Source: Microbacterium soli (GTDB taxonomy: Bacteria > Actinomycetota > Actinomycetes > Actinomycetales > Microbacteriaceae). From it: DNA of 64,000 nucleotides. The stretch is taken from positions 1,736,001 to 1,800,000 of the forward strand of contig NZ_BAABCP010000001.1 of the NCBI RefSeq assembly GCF_039539005.1, in the 5' to 3' direction. Both the position numbers and the translations under genes were made by a program. Below, one piece after another: positions 1-8,922 of this stretch. The stretch's first letter is position 1; every line of letters starts with the position of its first letter. The notes beneath the pieces were generated by a model. That model saw only the letters and a program-made list of their open reading frames with translations, had not been told where the DNA came from and did not search any database.

Positions 1-470
1 CCGACCCGGCCATCGCGATGACGTCCCTGATGATCATCATCACGTGGAAGTACCTCGGCTTCGCCGTCATCCTCATGCTGGCCGGGATGCAGTCCATCCC
101 CGAGGAGCTCTACGAGGCCGCCGCCATCGACGGCGCCGGCTTCTGGAAGATCCAGTGGACCATCACCGTCCCGCTGCTGGGGCCGACCATCAGGATCTGG
201 GCGTTCCTGTCGATCATCGGATCGTTGCAGCTCTTCGACCTCGTCAACATCATCTGGGGCCAGTACATCGCCGCGACGGCGGGCACCTCGACGATGGCGA
301 CCTACATGTACCAGAACGGCCACCTGGCCGGCAGCTACGGATACGGCAACGCCGTGGCCGTGATGCTGTTCATCATCACGCTGATCGTCGCGCTGTTCTA
401 TCAGCGCTTCGTGCTGCGCCGCGACACCGACGGCGCGCTGACAGGCGATGGCGGAAGGAGGCGCAAGTGA
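1..470 (+). CDS. Sugar ABC transporter permease, MalF type (5' end missing)
   Basis: The reading frame is open from base 3 and has no start, so the gene begins before the window. The visible part is the C-terminal half of a binding-protein-dependent permease. It has the cytoplasmic EAA loop (EELYEAAAIDGAG, then P-rich ITVPLL), which docks on the ATPase, followed by two hydrophobic segments and a basic tail. It stops at 468-470 and overlaps the next permease by 4 bp (GTGA), so the two are translationally coupled. No ATPase is visible; actinobacterial importers of this family often share a distant MsmK-type ATPase. The substrate cannot be read from the permease; the GH3 gene downstream suggests a glycoside or oligosaccharide. 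Confidence 0.9.
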   Translation, partial: DPAIAMTSLMIIITWKYLGFAVILMLAGMQSIPEELYEAAAIDGAGFWKIQWTITVPLLGPTIRIWAFLSIIGSLQLFDLVNIIWGQYIAATAGTSTMATYMYQNGHLAGSYGYGNAVAVMLFIITLIVALFYQRFVLRRDTDGALTGDGGRRRK

Positions 471-1366
471 GCGCCGAGACGCTGAACACGAAGATCGCCA
501 TCCGGGCGATCACCCCCCAGGGGCGCCGCCGCCGCGTGCGCGATTCCGGAGTGAAATGGGGCAGCCCCGCGGTCTACCTCGCCGCCCTCGTGCTGGTCAC
601 CGTCTGCATCACGCCGGTGCTGTACGTGATCATCGGCGGATTCCGCACCAACTCGCAGATCACCCTCGACCCTTCCGGGTTCCCCGCGCCGTGGCAGCTC
701 AGCAACTACGGCGACGTGCTGATGAGCTCGGAGTTCTGGGTCGCGATGCTGAACTCCACGATCTCCGCGGTGGCCACCACGGCCGGTGCGGTCATCCTCG
801 GGGTCATGGCCGGCTACGTCATCGCACGGTACGACTTCGGCGGCCGCGGCGTGATGTACTCGCTGTTCGCGGCGGGGCTGATGTTCCCCGTGACCGTCGC
901 CATCACGCCGCTGTACATCCTCGTCCGCAACCTCGGACTGGTGAACTCGCTGGCCGGCATCATCCTGCCGCAGATCGCGTTCGCCCTGCCGATGACGATC
1001 ATCATCCTCGTTCCGTTCCTGCGGGCCATCCCGAAGGAGCTCGAGGAGGCGGCGTCGATCGACGGCGCCTCGCGACTGGGCTTCTTCTGGCGCATGGTCA
1101 TCCCGCTGAGCCTGCCCGGCGTCATCACGGTCGGCATCCTCGCCTTCGTCGGCGCGTGGAACGGCTACATGCTGCCGCTGTTCATCCTCAACGACCAGGC
1201 GCTGTTCACCCTGCCGCTGGGTGTGCAGGACTTCGCCTCGCAGTACTCGGTCGACACCGCACGAGTGCTCGCATACACCTCGCTGTCGATGCTCCCCGCG
1301 CTGATCTTCTTCAGCCTGTTCGAGCGTCGCATCGTGGGTGGACTGACCGGAGCGGTGAAAGGCTGA
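467..1366 (+). CDS. Sugar ABC transporter permease, MalG type
   Basis: 299 residues, the usual length for a MalG/LacG-type inner permease. The GTG start at 467 is chosen because it overlaps the previous stop (GTGA) and follows a GGAAGGAGG-like ribosome site at about 452. A basic N-terminus is followed by six predicted membrane helices. The EAA loop reads ELEEAASIDGASRLGFF, then VIPLSLPG, the family signature for contact with the ATPase. It pairs with the partial MalF-type permease upstream; the binding protein must lie outside the window. The next gene, a GH3 glycosidase, starts 2 bp after its stop, so import and intracellular cleavage appear to be one operon. Confidence 0.93.
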   Translation: MSAETLNTKIAIRAITPQGRRRRVRDSGVKWGSPAVYLAALVLVTVCITPVLYVIIGGFRTNSQITLDPSGFPAPWQLSNYGDVLMSSEFWVAMLNSTISAVATTAGAVILGVMAGYVIARYDFGGRGVMYSLFAAGLMFPVTVAITPLYILVRNLGLVNSLAGIILPQIAFALPMTIIILVPFLRAIPKELEEAASIDGASRLGFFWRMVIPLSLPGVITVGILAFVGAWNGYMLPLFILNDQALFTLPLGVQDFASQYSVDTARVLAYTSLSMLPALIFFSLFERRIVGGLTGAVKG

Positions 1367-1368
1367 GA

Positions 1369-3792
1369 ATGACCCACGAAGCACCCACAGCGACCGTTTC
1401 CACGGATGCCGGGATTCCGGCGCTCCCCATCGTCTCCGAGCGCGTCAGCGCCCTGCTGGCGGAGATGACGCTGGAGGAGAAGGCCGCGCAGCTCGTCGGC
1501 TATTGGCTCGACAGGGGCGGCGAGGTGGTGGCGCCCATGCAGAACGAGATGGGCGCGTCACAGGCATCCGGCGCCCTGGCCGAGATCACCCGCGACGGCA
1601 TCGGGCACTACACCCGCGTGTACGGCACGCGCCCCGTCGACCCCGCCGAGCGCGCGGAGTGGCTGTGGGCCGAGCAGCGCCGACTCCAGCGCGAGACGAG
1701 GCTGGGGATCCCGGCGCTCGTGCACGAGGAGTGCCTGACCGGGCTCGCCGCGTGGAAGGCCGCGACCTTCCCCACGCCGCTGGCGTGGGGGGCGTCCTTC
1801 GACCCCGAGCTCGTCGCCCGGATGGGGGCGCTGATCGGCGGCTCCATGCGACAGCTGGGCATCCACCAGGGTCTCGCGCCCGTGCTCGACGTCGTGCGCG
1901 ACCCCCGTTGGGGTCGCGTCGACGAGTGCATCGGCGAGGACCCGTACCTGGTCGGCACGGTCGGCACGGCCTACGTGCGGGGTCTGCAGTCGGAGGGCGT
2001 GCACGCCACGCTCAAGCACTTCCTCGGCTACTCGGCCTCGCGCGCCGGGCGCAACCACGCCCCGGTCTCCGCGGGCCCGCGTGAGGTCGCGGACGTGTTC
2101 CTGCCGCCGTTCGAGATGGCGATCCGCGACGGCGGAGTGCGCAGCGTGATGAACAGCTACGCGGAGATCGACGGCGTCCCCGTCGCCTCCGATCCCGAGC
2201 TGCTCACGGGCGTGCTGCGCGGCGACCTGGGTTTCGACGGTGTGGTCGTCGCCGACTACTTCGCCGTCGCCTTCCTCGAGGTCATGCACCAGGTGGCGGC
2301 GGACCGCGGGGAGGCCGCCGAGCGGGCGCTGAAGGCCGGGATCGACGTGGAGCTGCCCTCCGGGGACGCCTACCTCGCGCCGCTCGTGGAGCGTGTGCGC
2401 TCCGGGTCCCTCGACGAGGGGTACATCGACCGCGCAGTGCTGCGCGTGCTCGCGCAGAAGGAGCAGCTGGGGCTGCTCGAGGCCGACGCGTTCGAGGACG
2501 CGCCGCCCGCGCACATCGACCTCGACACCCCGGAGCATCGCGACGTCGCCCGGAGACTGGCCGCCGAGTCCCTCGTGCTGCTCTCCAACGACGGCGTGCT
2601 CCCGCTGGCGGGCACGGCGACCCGCATCGCCGTCATCGGCCCGAACGCCGACCGGTCGGCGGCGCTGCAGGGGTGCTACTCGTTCGCCAACCACGTGCTG
2701 GCCCACCACCCGGGCCACGAGCTCGGGTTCGAGATCCCGACGGTGCGCGAGGCGATGGCACAGGCGCGACCGGATGCCGAGATCGTCCACGTCGCCGGAT
2801 GCGACGTGGAGGGGGATGACCGTTCGGGCTTCGCCGCCGCGGCCGCCGCCGCGTCGAACGCCGACGTCGCGATCGTCGTCGTCGGGGATCAGGCCGGGCT
2901 GTTCGGGCGCGGCACGGTCGGCGAGGGCAACGACGTGGAGTCCCTCGACCTGCCCGGCGTGCAGCGCGAGCTCGTCGAGAGCCTGGTGTCCACGGGAACC
3001 CCCGTCGTCATGGTGCTCGTCACCGGCCGACCCTACGCCATCGACTGGGCGCTGGACGGCGTCTCCGCGCCGGCGGCCGTGCTGCAGGCGTTCTTCCCCG
3101 GAGAGGCCGGCGGCACCGCGATCGCGGAGGTCATCACCGGGGCGGCGAACCCCTCGGGGCGCCTGCCGGTGAGCCTGCCCCGGTCGGCCGGGGCGCAGCC
3201 GTACAGCTACCTGCACCCCGTGCTGGGCGGCCCCTCCGACGTCACCTCCACGGATCCGACCCCGCTGCGGCCGTTCGGCTTCGGGCTGTCGTACTCGACG
3301 TTCGCGTACGAGGACATCGAGGTCAGCGGCACGACGACGACCGACGGGCGCTTCACGGCATCCGTCCTCGTGCGCAACACGGGTGATCGGACGGCCGTCG
3401 ACGTCGTGCAGCTCTACGGCCGCGATCCGGTCGCGAGCGTCACGCGACCCGTGGCGCAGCTGCTGGGATACGCGCGCGTCGAACTGGAAGCGGGGCAGCA
3501 GCGCCGTGTGCGCTTCGACGTCCCCGCCGCGCGCTTCGCGTTCAGCGATCGCCGGATGGTGCGCGTGGTCGAGCCGGGGGACGTGGAGGTGTGGGCGGCA
3601 TCGCACTCCGGCGCCGCCGGCGCCGCCACGGGACTGGAGCAGACCACCGGCGGGGCGATCTCCAACGAGCGCACCCGGACCGAGCAGATCCTTCCCGGCT
3701 CCGCCACCGAGCGGGCGACTGTCGTACTGACCGGTGACGTGCACGCCGTCACCGCCTCGGACGAACGGTTCGTCGGCGTCTCCTTCGAATGA
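1369..3792 (+). CDS. Glycoside hydrolase family 3 (beta-glucosidase/xylosidase-like)
   Basis: 807 residues with the standard GH3 order: N-terminal TIM barrel (about 30-330), alpha/beta sandwich (about 390-600) and fibronectin-III-like domain (about 690-770). The predicted nucleophile is Asp296 in VVVADYFAV; most GH3 enzymes have SDW here, and the ADY form is more like xylosidase or arabinosidase branches. LKHFLGYS is the substrate-binding KHF motif. There is no signal peptide, which fits cleavage of an imported oligosaccharide. ATG 1369 lies 2 bp after the permease stop. Specificity (xylose, glucose or other beta-linked sugar) cannot be fixed by eye. The alditol oxidase and epimerase downstream make a pentose theme plausible, but that is inference. 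Confidence 0.9.
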   Translation: MTHEAPTATVSTDAGIPALPIVSERVSALLAEMTLEEKAAQLVGYWLDRGGEVVAPMQNEMGASQASGALAEITRDGIGHYTRVYGTRPVDPAERAEWLWAEQRRLQRETRLGIPALVHEECLTGLAAWKAATFPTPLAWGASFDPELVARMGALIGGSMRQLGIHQGLAPVLDVVRDPRWGRVDECIGEDPYLVGTVGTAYVRGLQSEGVHATLKHFLGYSASRAGRNHAPVSAGPREVADVFLPPFEMAIRDGGVRSVMNSYAEIDGVPVASDPELLTGVLRGDLGFDGVVVADYFAVAFLEVMHQVAADRGEAAERALKAGIDVELPSGDAYLAPLVERVRSGSLDEGYIDRAVLRVLAQKEQLGLLEADAFEDAPPAHIDLDTPEHRDVARRLAAESLVLLSNDGVLPLAGTATRIAVIGPNADRSAALQGCYSFANHVLAHHPGHELGFEIPTVREAMAQARPDAEIVHVAGCDVEGDDRSGFAAAAAAASNADVAIVVVGDQAGLFGRGTVGEGNDVESLDLPGVQRELVESLVSTGTPVVMVLVTGRPYAIDWALDGVSAPAAVLQAFFPGEAGGTAIAEVITGAANPSGRLPVSLPRSAGAQPYSYLHPVLGGPSDVTSTDPTPLRPFGFGLSYSTFAYEDIEVSGTTTTDGRFTASVLVRNTGDRTAVDVVQLYGRDPVASVTRPVAQLLGYARVELEAGQQRRVRFDVPAARFAFSDRRMVRVVEPGDVEVWAASHSGAAGAATGLEQTTGGAISNERTRTEQILPGSATERATVVLTGDVHAVTASDERFVGVSFE

Positions 3793-3803
3793 CGACGGTG
3801 ATC

Positions 3804-3834
3804 CGACCGGCCTGCGTGTCGTGCGAGCCGGTCG
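3804..3834 (+). terminator. Weak hairpin after the GH3 gene
   Basis: CGACCGGC pairs with GCCGGTCG across a 15-nt loop, just after the GH3 stop. It could end the importer/GH3 transcript. There is no T-run, so confidence is low. Confidence 0.35.
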
Positions 3835-3850
3835 TCGGCCCGGTGATCGG

Positions 3851-3856
3851 TAGCCT
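3851..3856 (+). promoter_or_regulatory. -10 box TAGCCT of the ROK gene (leaderless)
   Basis: TAGCCT is followed by six bases and then the ATG at 3863, so transcription should begin at or next to the start codon. No convincing -35 hexamer and no ribosome site are visible. Confidence 0.5.
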
Positions 3857-3862
3857 GGGACG

Positions 3863-5017
3863 ATGAGCGAACGCGCGACGACCGTCGAAGGTGTGCGCCG
3901 CACGAATCTCGGCGAGGTCCTGCGCCTCGTCCACCATGGCGGCCCGCGCTCGCGCGCGGTCATCACCTCCGAGACGGGTCTGAACCGGTCGACGGTGTCC
4001 GATCTCGTCTCCCGCCTCGTCGACGGCGGCCTCGTCGTGGAGCGCGACCCCGACCCCACCCGGCGCGTGGGGCGTCCCTCGCCGATCGTCGCCGCGAGCC
4101 GGGACGTCGTCGCGATCGGCGTGAACCCGGAGATCGACGCCGTCGAGGTCGGCGCGGTCTCGCTGGGCGGCGCGGTGCGCATCCGCGCCCGCGTCGACAT
4201 CGCGCACCCCGCCGAGGCGGATGTCGTCGACATCGTCGTGCGCACCGTCGACGCGTGGCGCGCGGACGCCCTGCGCGGATGCCGCATCGTCGGCGTCGGC
4301 GTGGCGGTGCCCGGCCTCGTGCGCACGGAGGACGGACTCGTGCGTCTCGCCCCGCACCTCAAGTGGTACGACGCCGACATCGCGGGGCCGTTGCAGGAAG
4401 CGCTCGGCCTCCCTGTCGTCGTCGGCAACGACGCCTCGTTCGGGGCCAGGGCGGAGCGGCTCTTCGGCGCCGCCCGCGAGCACGAGAACGTCGTCTACCT
4501 CAACGGCGGCGCCAGCGGCATCGGCGGCGGTCTCATCCTGCACGGGCGACTCATCGGGGGTGCCGGGGGCTATGCCGGCGAATGGGGGCAGACGGTGGCC
4601 AGTCTCGCCGACCCCGCCGACAGCCGTGTCGGCGGAGGGGTGCTGGAGGACGAGGTCAACAGGGCGCGGCTCGTGCGGGCCGCGGGGCTGACCGCGCCCG
4701 ACGACGCGGAGCTGGAGCGCGGGCTGACCGCGACGCAGGCCGCCGTCGAGGAGACGGCCAGGCAGCGCCGCATCCTCGCCGCCACGCTCGGCAACGCCGT
4801 CAACGTGCTCAACCCCTCGGCGATCGTCCTGGGCGGCTTCCTCGGCAGCCTCCGTGACGTCGACCGCGCGGGATTCGACGAAGGCGTGCGCTCACGAGCA
4901 CTCGCCGTCTCCGCGGAGGACCTGCAGCTGGCATCCGCCGCACTGGGCGAGAACCGGCTGCTGATCGGCGCGGCCGACGCGGCTATGGAGCCGCTGCTGT
5001 CCGACCCACTCGGCTGA
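3863..5017 (+). CDS. ROK-family transcriptional repressor (NagC/XylR type)
   Basis: 384 residues. The N-terminal winged helix-turn-helix (about 15-70) includes ITSETGLNRSTVSDLVSRL and a GRPSP wing. A ROK sugar-kinase-like domain follows, with an ATPase-like glycine segment VVVGNDASFGA and ASGIGGGLI. The ROK zinc motif (CxCGxxGC) is absent in the expected place, as in some regulator-type ROK proteins. It probably senses the sugar handled by the upstream importer/GH3 operon and represses it; this is inferred from position and family. The mRNA looks leaderless, with TAGCCT six bases before the ATG. Confidence 0.9.
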   Translation: MSERATTVEGVRRTNLGEVLRLVHHGGPRSRAVITSETGLNRSTVSDLVSRLVDGGLVVERDPDPTRRVGRPSPIVAASRDVVAIGVNPEIDAVEVGAVSLGGAVRIRARVDIAHPAEADVVDIVVRTVDAWRADALRGCRIVGVGVAVPGLVRTEDGLVRLAPHLKWYDADIAGPLQEALGLPVVVGNDASFGARAERLFGAAREHENVVYLNGGASGIGGGLILHGRLIGGAGGYAGEWGQTVASLADPADSRVGGGVLEDEVNRARLVRAAGLTAPDDAELERGLTATQAAVEETARQRRILAATLGNAVNVLNPSAIVLGGFLGSLRDVDRAGFDEGVRSRALAVSAEDLQLASAALGENRLLIGAADAAMEPLLSDPLG

Positions 5018-5072
5018 GCCGCGGCGGCATGGCGAGCACACGATATCCGAACGGATCACGAGGAGGAGCCCG

Positions 5073-6320
5073 ATGAGCGAGGAGCGCAACTGGGCGGGGA
5101 ATCTCGGCTATCGAGGGACGGTCGCCCATCCGACCGATCTCGACGAGGCGCGGAGCCTGATCACCGCCGGCGGCCCGGTGCGGACCCTGGGCACCCGGCA
5201 CTGCTTCAACGACATCGCCGACACGACCGGCACGCTGATCGCACTGGACCGGATGCCACGGGTGTTCGAGATCAGCCCCGAACGCGACGCGGTGCGAGTG
5301 TCGGCCGCCCTGCGCTACGGGGACATCGCCCCGCTGCTGGAGGCGGAGGGACTGGCGCTGTCCAACCTCGCCTCGCTGCCGCACATCTCCGTGGCAGGTG
5401 CCGTGGCCACCGGCACGCACGGATCCGGCGACGCCATCGGGTCCCTCGCGACGGCCGTGCGCGAGCTGACCCTGCTCACGGCGTCCGGCACGCTGCTGAC
5501 GCTCCGTCGCGGGGACCCGAGGTTCGCCGGAGCGGTCGTCGGGCTCGGGGCGCTGGGCGCCGTGATCGAGCTCGTGCTGGACGTGGAGCCCACCTACCGG
5601 GTGGCGCAGCGCGTGTACGACCGGCCCCGCTGGGACGCCGTCCTCGCCGACCTGGACTCCGTGACCTCCGCGGGCACCAGCGTCTCCGTCTTCACGACCT
5701 GGCAGCGCACCGACTCCGCCGATCAGCTCTGGATCAAGCAGCGCGGAGACGCCGACCTCGCCGGCGATCTGCCCGCCCGCCTGGGGGCGGTGCCGGCCGA
5801 CGCGAAGCGGCATCCGATCCTCGGCGTCGACGCCGAGGCCTGCACGGACCAGGGCGGGGTGCCCGGTCCCTGGTATGAGCGTCTGCCGCACTTCCGGCTG
5901 GAGTTCACGCCGTCGGCGGGTCAGGAGCTGCAGAGCGAGTATCTCGTGCCGCGTCGCGATGCGGTCGCCGCGCTGGAGGCCGTACGGTCGCTGGCGGGCC
6001 GCATCGCCCCACTGCTGCTGGTCACCGAGGTGCGCACGATCGCCGCGGACGAGCTGTGGCTGAGCACCGCGCACGGTGCGGATGCCGTCGCCGTGCACTT
6101 CACCTGGCGCCCGGACGAGGGCGCCGTGCGGGCGCTGCTGCCGACCATCGAGGCCGCGCTGCCGGCATCCGCCCGCCCGCACTGGGGCAAGGTGTTCACG
6201 TTCGACGGGGCCGAGGTGCGCCGCCGTCACCCCCGGTGGGACGAGTTCGCGGCGCTGCGCGCCGAGCTCGACCCGGACCGGCGGTTCGTCAACGACTATC
6301 TGGAGAGGCTGGGGCTGTGA
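5073..6320 (+). CDS. aldO: FAD-dependent alditol oxidase
   Basis: 415 residues, close to Streptomyces AldO (about 418). This VAO-type flavoprotein oxidises the C1 hydroxyl of xylitol, sorbitol or related polyols with O2, giving the aldose and H2O2. The FAD-binding domain comes first, with the covalent-FAD histidine at about His43 in TRHCFND and the SLPHISVAGAVATGTHGSG segment. The C-terminal substrate domain keeps TEVRTIAADELWLS (substrate Glu and Arg in AldO) and HWGKVF (active-site Lys). The start has a GAGGAGGAG ribosome site at about 5060. Its 3' end overlaps the epimerase start by 4 bp. D-arabinono-1,4-lactone oxidase is a related alternative, but the AldO active-site set is complete. 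Confidence 0.85.
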   Translation: MSEERNWAGNLGYRGTVAHPTDLDEARSLITAGGPVRTLGTRHCFNDIADTTGTLIALDRMPRVFEISPERDAVRVSAALRYGDIAPLLEAEGLALSNLASLPHISVAGAVATGTHGSGDAIGSLATAVRELTLLTASGTLLTLRRGDPRFAGAVVGLGALGAVIELVLDVEPTYRVAQRVYDRPRWDAVLADLDSVTSAGTSVSVFTTWQRTDSADQLWIKQRGDADLAGDLPARLGAVPADAKRHPILGVDAEACTDQGGVPGPWYERLPHFRLEFTPSAGQELQSEYLVPRRDAVAALEAVRSLAGRIAPLLLVTEVRTIAADELWLSTAHGADAVAVHFTWRPDEGAVRALLPTIEAALPASARPHWGKVFTFDGAEVRRRHPRWDEFAALRAELDPDRRFVNDYLERLGL

Positions 6321-7234
6321 CCGAACCCCGTTCAGGACGGCAGGTGCGCATCGCCGCACATGGGTATCGGGCGGACATCGCGAGCGTCGGTGCGACGCTG
6401 CGTGCGCTGACGTTCGAGGGCCGCGACCTCGTCGTGTCGTTCGAGGCCGACCAGGTGCGCCCCGCGTATCGCGGGACGACGCTGGCGCCCTGGCCCAACC
6501 GGATCGTCGACGGCACGTACTCCTTCGCCGGCGAGCAGCACCGCCTCGCGCTCACGGAGCCCAGCCGGGCCCAGGCCCTGCACGGCCTGGTGCTCTGGCA
6601 GGACTTCGCCGTGCAGGACGCCGCCGCCGACCGCGTGCGTCTCGCCGCTGTCATCCCGCCGCAGGCCGGCTACCCGTTCCGCGTCGAGGTCGCCGTCGAC
6701 TTCCGTGTGGACGCGGACGGCCTGCACCAGAGCGTCACCGGCCGCAACCTCGGCGTGGATGCGGCGCCCTGGGGCACGGCGCCGCATCCCTATCTCACCG
6801 CCGGGGACGAGCGCGTCGACGACTCGGAGCTGCTGCTGCCGGCGGCGTCCGTGCTGACGGTCACCGCCGACCGGCTCAGCCCGCTCGCGCTGGAGTCCGT
6901 GGACGAGCACCCCGAGTGGGACTTCCGCACCGCGCGCAGGATCGGCGACGTGTTCATCGACCATGCGTTCACCGGGCTGAGGCGGGATGCCGAGGGCATG
7001 GCGGAGGTGCGGCTGCGCGGGGCTTCCGGCGCGGGCGTCGCGATGGTGTGGGATGCGGCCTGCCCCTGGGTGCAGGTGCACACCGCCGACCTCCCGGACC
7101 GAGCGCTGAGCCGTCGCGGTCTGGCCGTCGAGCCCATGACCTGCCCGCCGGACGCCTTCAACTCCGGCACGGACCTGGTGGTCCTCGCCCCCGGCGCCTC
7201 CCACACGGCCGGCTGGAGCATCCGCTCGCTCTGA
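6317..7234 (+). CDS. Aldose 1-epimerase family protein
   Basis: 305 residues of the galactose mutarotase superfamily. The GTG start overlaps the alditol oxidase stop (GTGA). Family motifs are present: PNRIVDGTYSF (substrate Arg), ALHGL (His near 77), APWGTAPHPYL (catalytic His) and VFIDHAFTG (Asp/His). The C-terminal VEPMTCPPDAFNSG is the usual Glu-base segment. It interconverts alpha and beta anomers of an aldose. Coupling to the alditol oxidase suggests it processes the aldose that enzyme makes, or the sugar released by GH3. It most resembles the YihR/LacX-like branch; the exact sugar is unknown. Confidence 0.88.
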   Translation: MTEPRSGRQVRIAAHGYRADIASVGATLRALTFEGRDLVVSFEADQVRPAYRGTTLAPWPNRIVDGTYSFAGEQHRLALTEPSRAQALHGLVLWQDFAVQDAAADRVRLAAVIPPQAGYPFRVEVAVDFRVDADGLHQSVTGRNLGVDAAPWGTAPHPYLTAGDERVDDSELLLPAASVLTVTADRLSPLALESVDEHPEWDFRTARRIGDVFIDHAFTGLRRDAEGMAEVRLRGASGAGVAMVWDAACPWVQVHTADLPDRALSRRGLAVEPMTCPPDAFNSGTDLVVLAPGASHTAGWSIRSL

Positions 7235-7262
7235 CCCCGACGCGGACGGTGCGCCGACAGGA

Positions 7263-7284
7263 ATCTCCGTACTGGCACGGAGAT
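7263..7284 (+). terminator. Small hairpin after the epimerase gene
   Basis: ATCTCCGT and ACGGAGAT form a perfect 8-bp stem around a 6-nt loop, 28 bp after the stop. It is a plausible terminator; it could also be an operator for the secreted-protein gene. Confidence 0.35.
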
Positions 7285-7438
7285 GTGCCGCGGACTCTTG
7301 CGCGGGCGCACGGACAGCGACATCATCCGATCAGGCCGTCATCGGAGTCGGCCCACCGACAGCCGGACGCCCGGGGAGGCTCCGTCCGGTCCCGTCATCG
7401 TCCGGCAGGGACGCCGGACGCGAACTCGGAGGTCTCTC

Positions 7439-8527
7439 ATGCACAGCATCCGATCGATCATCGCGGTGGGGGCTGCGGCGGCGCTCGCTGTGGCGTTGCC
7501 CGCGCCCGCGACGGCCGCGCCCGCCCCGCCCGCCCCGCAGGTGTGGTCGGATCAGGCAGTCATGCCCTTCGGCATCACCTCGGACGGTCAGCGCGTGCTG
7601 GTCGCCGACGGGGTGACGGGGACGGTCGGCCAGCTGCAGCCCGACGGGGCGATCACCCCGATCATCACGGGTGCGGCGGGCACGACCAGCATCGCCACGC
7701 GCGGCGCGTGGATGGCATACACGTCGTCCGTCGAGGAGGGGGAGGAGACGCCGCCGCTGGAGAGCGGGCTGAACATCCGCAATCCCAGGGGCGACACGAT
7801 CTACGTCGACCTGCACGAGTACGAGTACGCGAACAATCCCGACGGCGTGAACACCTACGGCTTCACGGACGGATGCCTCGCAGACGGCGGCAGCAACGCC
7901 GGCCTGCTCGACGCCCACGCCTACACGGTCGTGCCGTACCGCGGCGCGTGGCTCGTGGCCGATGCTGGGGCGAACGTCGTCTGGCGGGTGAGCGACAGCG
8001 GCGACATCAGCGTGTTCTCCGTCCTCCCGCCCATCCCGCTCACGGTCGACGCGCAGATCCAGGGCATGATGGGGCTGCCCGACTGCGCCCTCGGCTCCAC
8101 GTTCAATGCGGAGCCGGTGCCGACGGGCATCGCCGTGGGTCCGGGAGGCGCCGTCTACGTCAGTACGCTCCCCGGATTCCCGGGGATGGCGACCGGTGCT
8201 GGGCAGCTGTGGCGGGTCGACAGCAGCGGCGCGGCGACGCCCATCGCCTCCGGCCTGGCGGGCCCCACCGCCATCGCCATGGCGGGACCGCATGCGCTGT
8301 ACGTCGCGCAGCAGTTCGGCGGCGGCATCGCCACGGTGTCCACCTCGGGCGAGCAGCTGGACTTCATCCCCCTGCCGAACGCCCTGGCGGTCTGGACGGC
8401 CTCGAACGGGACGCTGTGGGCATCCACCTCCGCCGTGACGGATGAGGCCGGAAACCCGACCGCACCCGGCATGATCGTCAGCATCTCGAAGGGGAAGGTG
8501 ACGGTGCAGGGCCACGTGATCCGCTGA
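7439..8527 (+). CDS. Secreted ScyD/ScyE family protein
   Basis: 362 residues. ATG 7439 follows GGAGG at 7428. The N-terminus is a clear Sec signal (basic start, Ala/Val-rich core, cleavage near ATAAPAP at about 25). The mature part resembles a six-blade beta-propeller: repeated GITSDGQRVLVAD, GIAVGPGGAVYVSTLPG and GPTAIAMAGPHALYVA segments match the ScyD/ScyE domain common in Actinobacteria. YTDGC-type cysteine pairs are compatible with an exported fold. Function is unknown in these bacteria; the name comes from cyanobacterial scytonemin genes and does not imply that pathway. It is monocistronic and ends at a very strong hairpin. Confidence 0.75.
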   Translation: MHSIRSIIAVGAAAALAVALPAPATAAPAPPAPQVWSDQAVMPFGITSDGQRVLVADGVTGTVGQLQPDGAITPIITGAAGTTSIATRGAWMAYTSSVEEGEETPPLESGLNIRNPRGDTIYVDLHEYEYANNPDGVNTYGFTDGCLADGGSNAGLLDAHAYTVVPYRGAWLVADAGANVVWRVSDSGDISVFSVLPPIPLTVDAQIQGMMGLPDCALGSTFNAEPVPTGIAVGPGGAVYVSTLPGFPGMATGAGQLWRVDSSGAATPIASGLAGPTAIAMAGPHALYVAQQFGGGIATVSTSGEQLDFIPLPNALAVWTASNGTLWASTSAVTDEAGNPTAPGMIVSISKGKVTVQGHVIR

Positions 8528-8556
8528 CCTCCTCGGCGGAGCCCGCCGAGACGGAA

Positions 8557-8590
8557 GAGACCCCCGCCGACCCGATTCGGCGGGGGTCTC
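8557..8590 (+). terminator. Perfect 14-bp stem terminator
   Basis: GAGACCCCCGCCGA (8557-8570) pairs perfectly with its complement at 8577-8590 over a 6-nt loop, 30 bp after the ScyD-like gene. It has no T-tract, as is common in very high-GC genomes. Confidence 0.75.
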
Positions 8591-8752
8591 GCGGTCTGAG
8601 ACCGCGGCGGGAGCGATGCGCTCACCGCGGCGCGGAGCGGCCGGCACCCGTTCCGGTCTGCGACGACTCGCCGCGCAGATACAGGTGTACTCGCGACAGG
8701 TTGCCGGACGGTGAACGCCGGGAGAACATCGCGGCTTCCGCAGCACAGCGGC

Positions 8753-8790
8753 GGGGAAGGTCGGCATCCGAACGGATGCCGACCTTCCCC
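8753..8790. terminator. 18-bp inverted repeat built on GGCATCCG
   Basis: Two 18-base arms are perfectly complementary with only AA between them. The inner arms are GGCATCCG and CGGATGCC, the word that recurs throughout the window. In RNA the loop would open to about 4-6 nt. It sits 160 bp beyond the first terminator and looks bidirectional. Confidence 0.7.
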
Positions 8791-8881
8791 TGATCGGGCG
8801 TGACGGTGTCGGCTCTGCCATCCTCGACGATGCCGATCCGTTGATAGTAGGGATACCTAGTAAATTCATGGGCGCCCGACT

Positions 8882-8897
8882 ACACTGGTCACAGTGT
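8882..8897. promoter_or_regulatory. Operator-like palindrome before mmsA
   Basis: ACACTG-GTCA-CAGTGT is a perfect 6-4-6 inverted repeat 25 bp before the mmsA ribosome site. It is well placed for a repressor of the valine operon, but no regulator gene is adjacent, so the binding protein is unknown. Confidence 0.45.
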
Positions 8898-8922
8898 CCG
8901 ATGCTGCGCGAAGGAGTGTTGC

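Larger units (their letters stand above)
8591..8922. other. Long intergenic region before the valine operon
   Basis: No credible gene is seen here. The region holds the second hairpin (8753-8790), an AT-richer stretch around 8841-8880 that probably carries the promoter (TTGATA at 8841 and TAAATT at 8861, spacing poor), an operator-like palindrome at 8882-8897, and the ribosome site GAAGGAG at 8910-8916. The part from 8591 to 8750 shows nothing recognisable. Confidence 0.6.

Noticed and set aside
1558..4428. Long minus-strand open frame across GH3 and ROK genes
   Set aside because: Runs through two clearly coding plus-strand genes and shows no protein family.
8841..8866. TTGATA/TAAATT as the mmsA promoter
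   Set aside because: Spacing is only 14 bp; kept as a possibility but not called.
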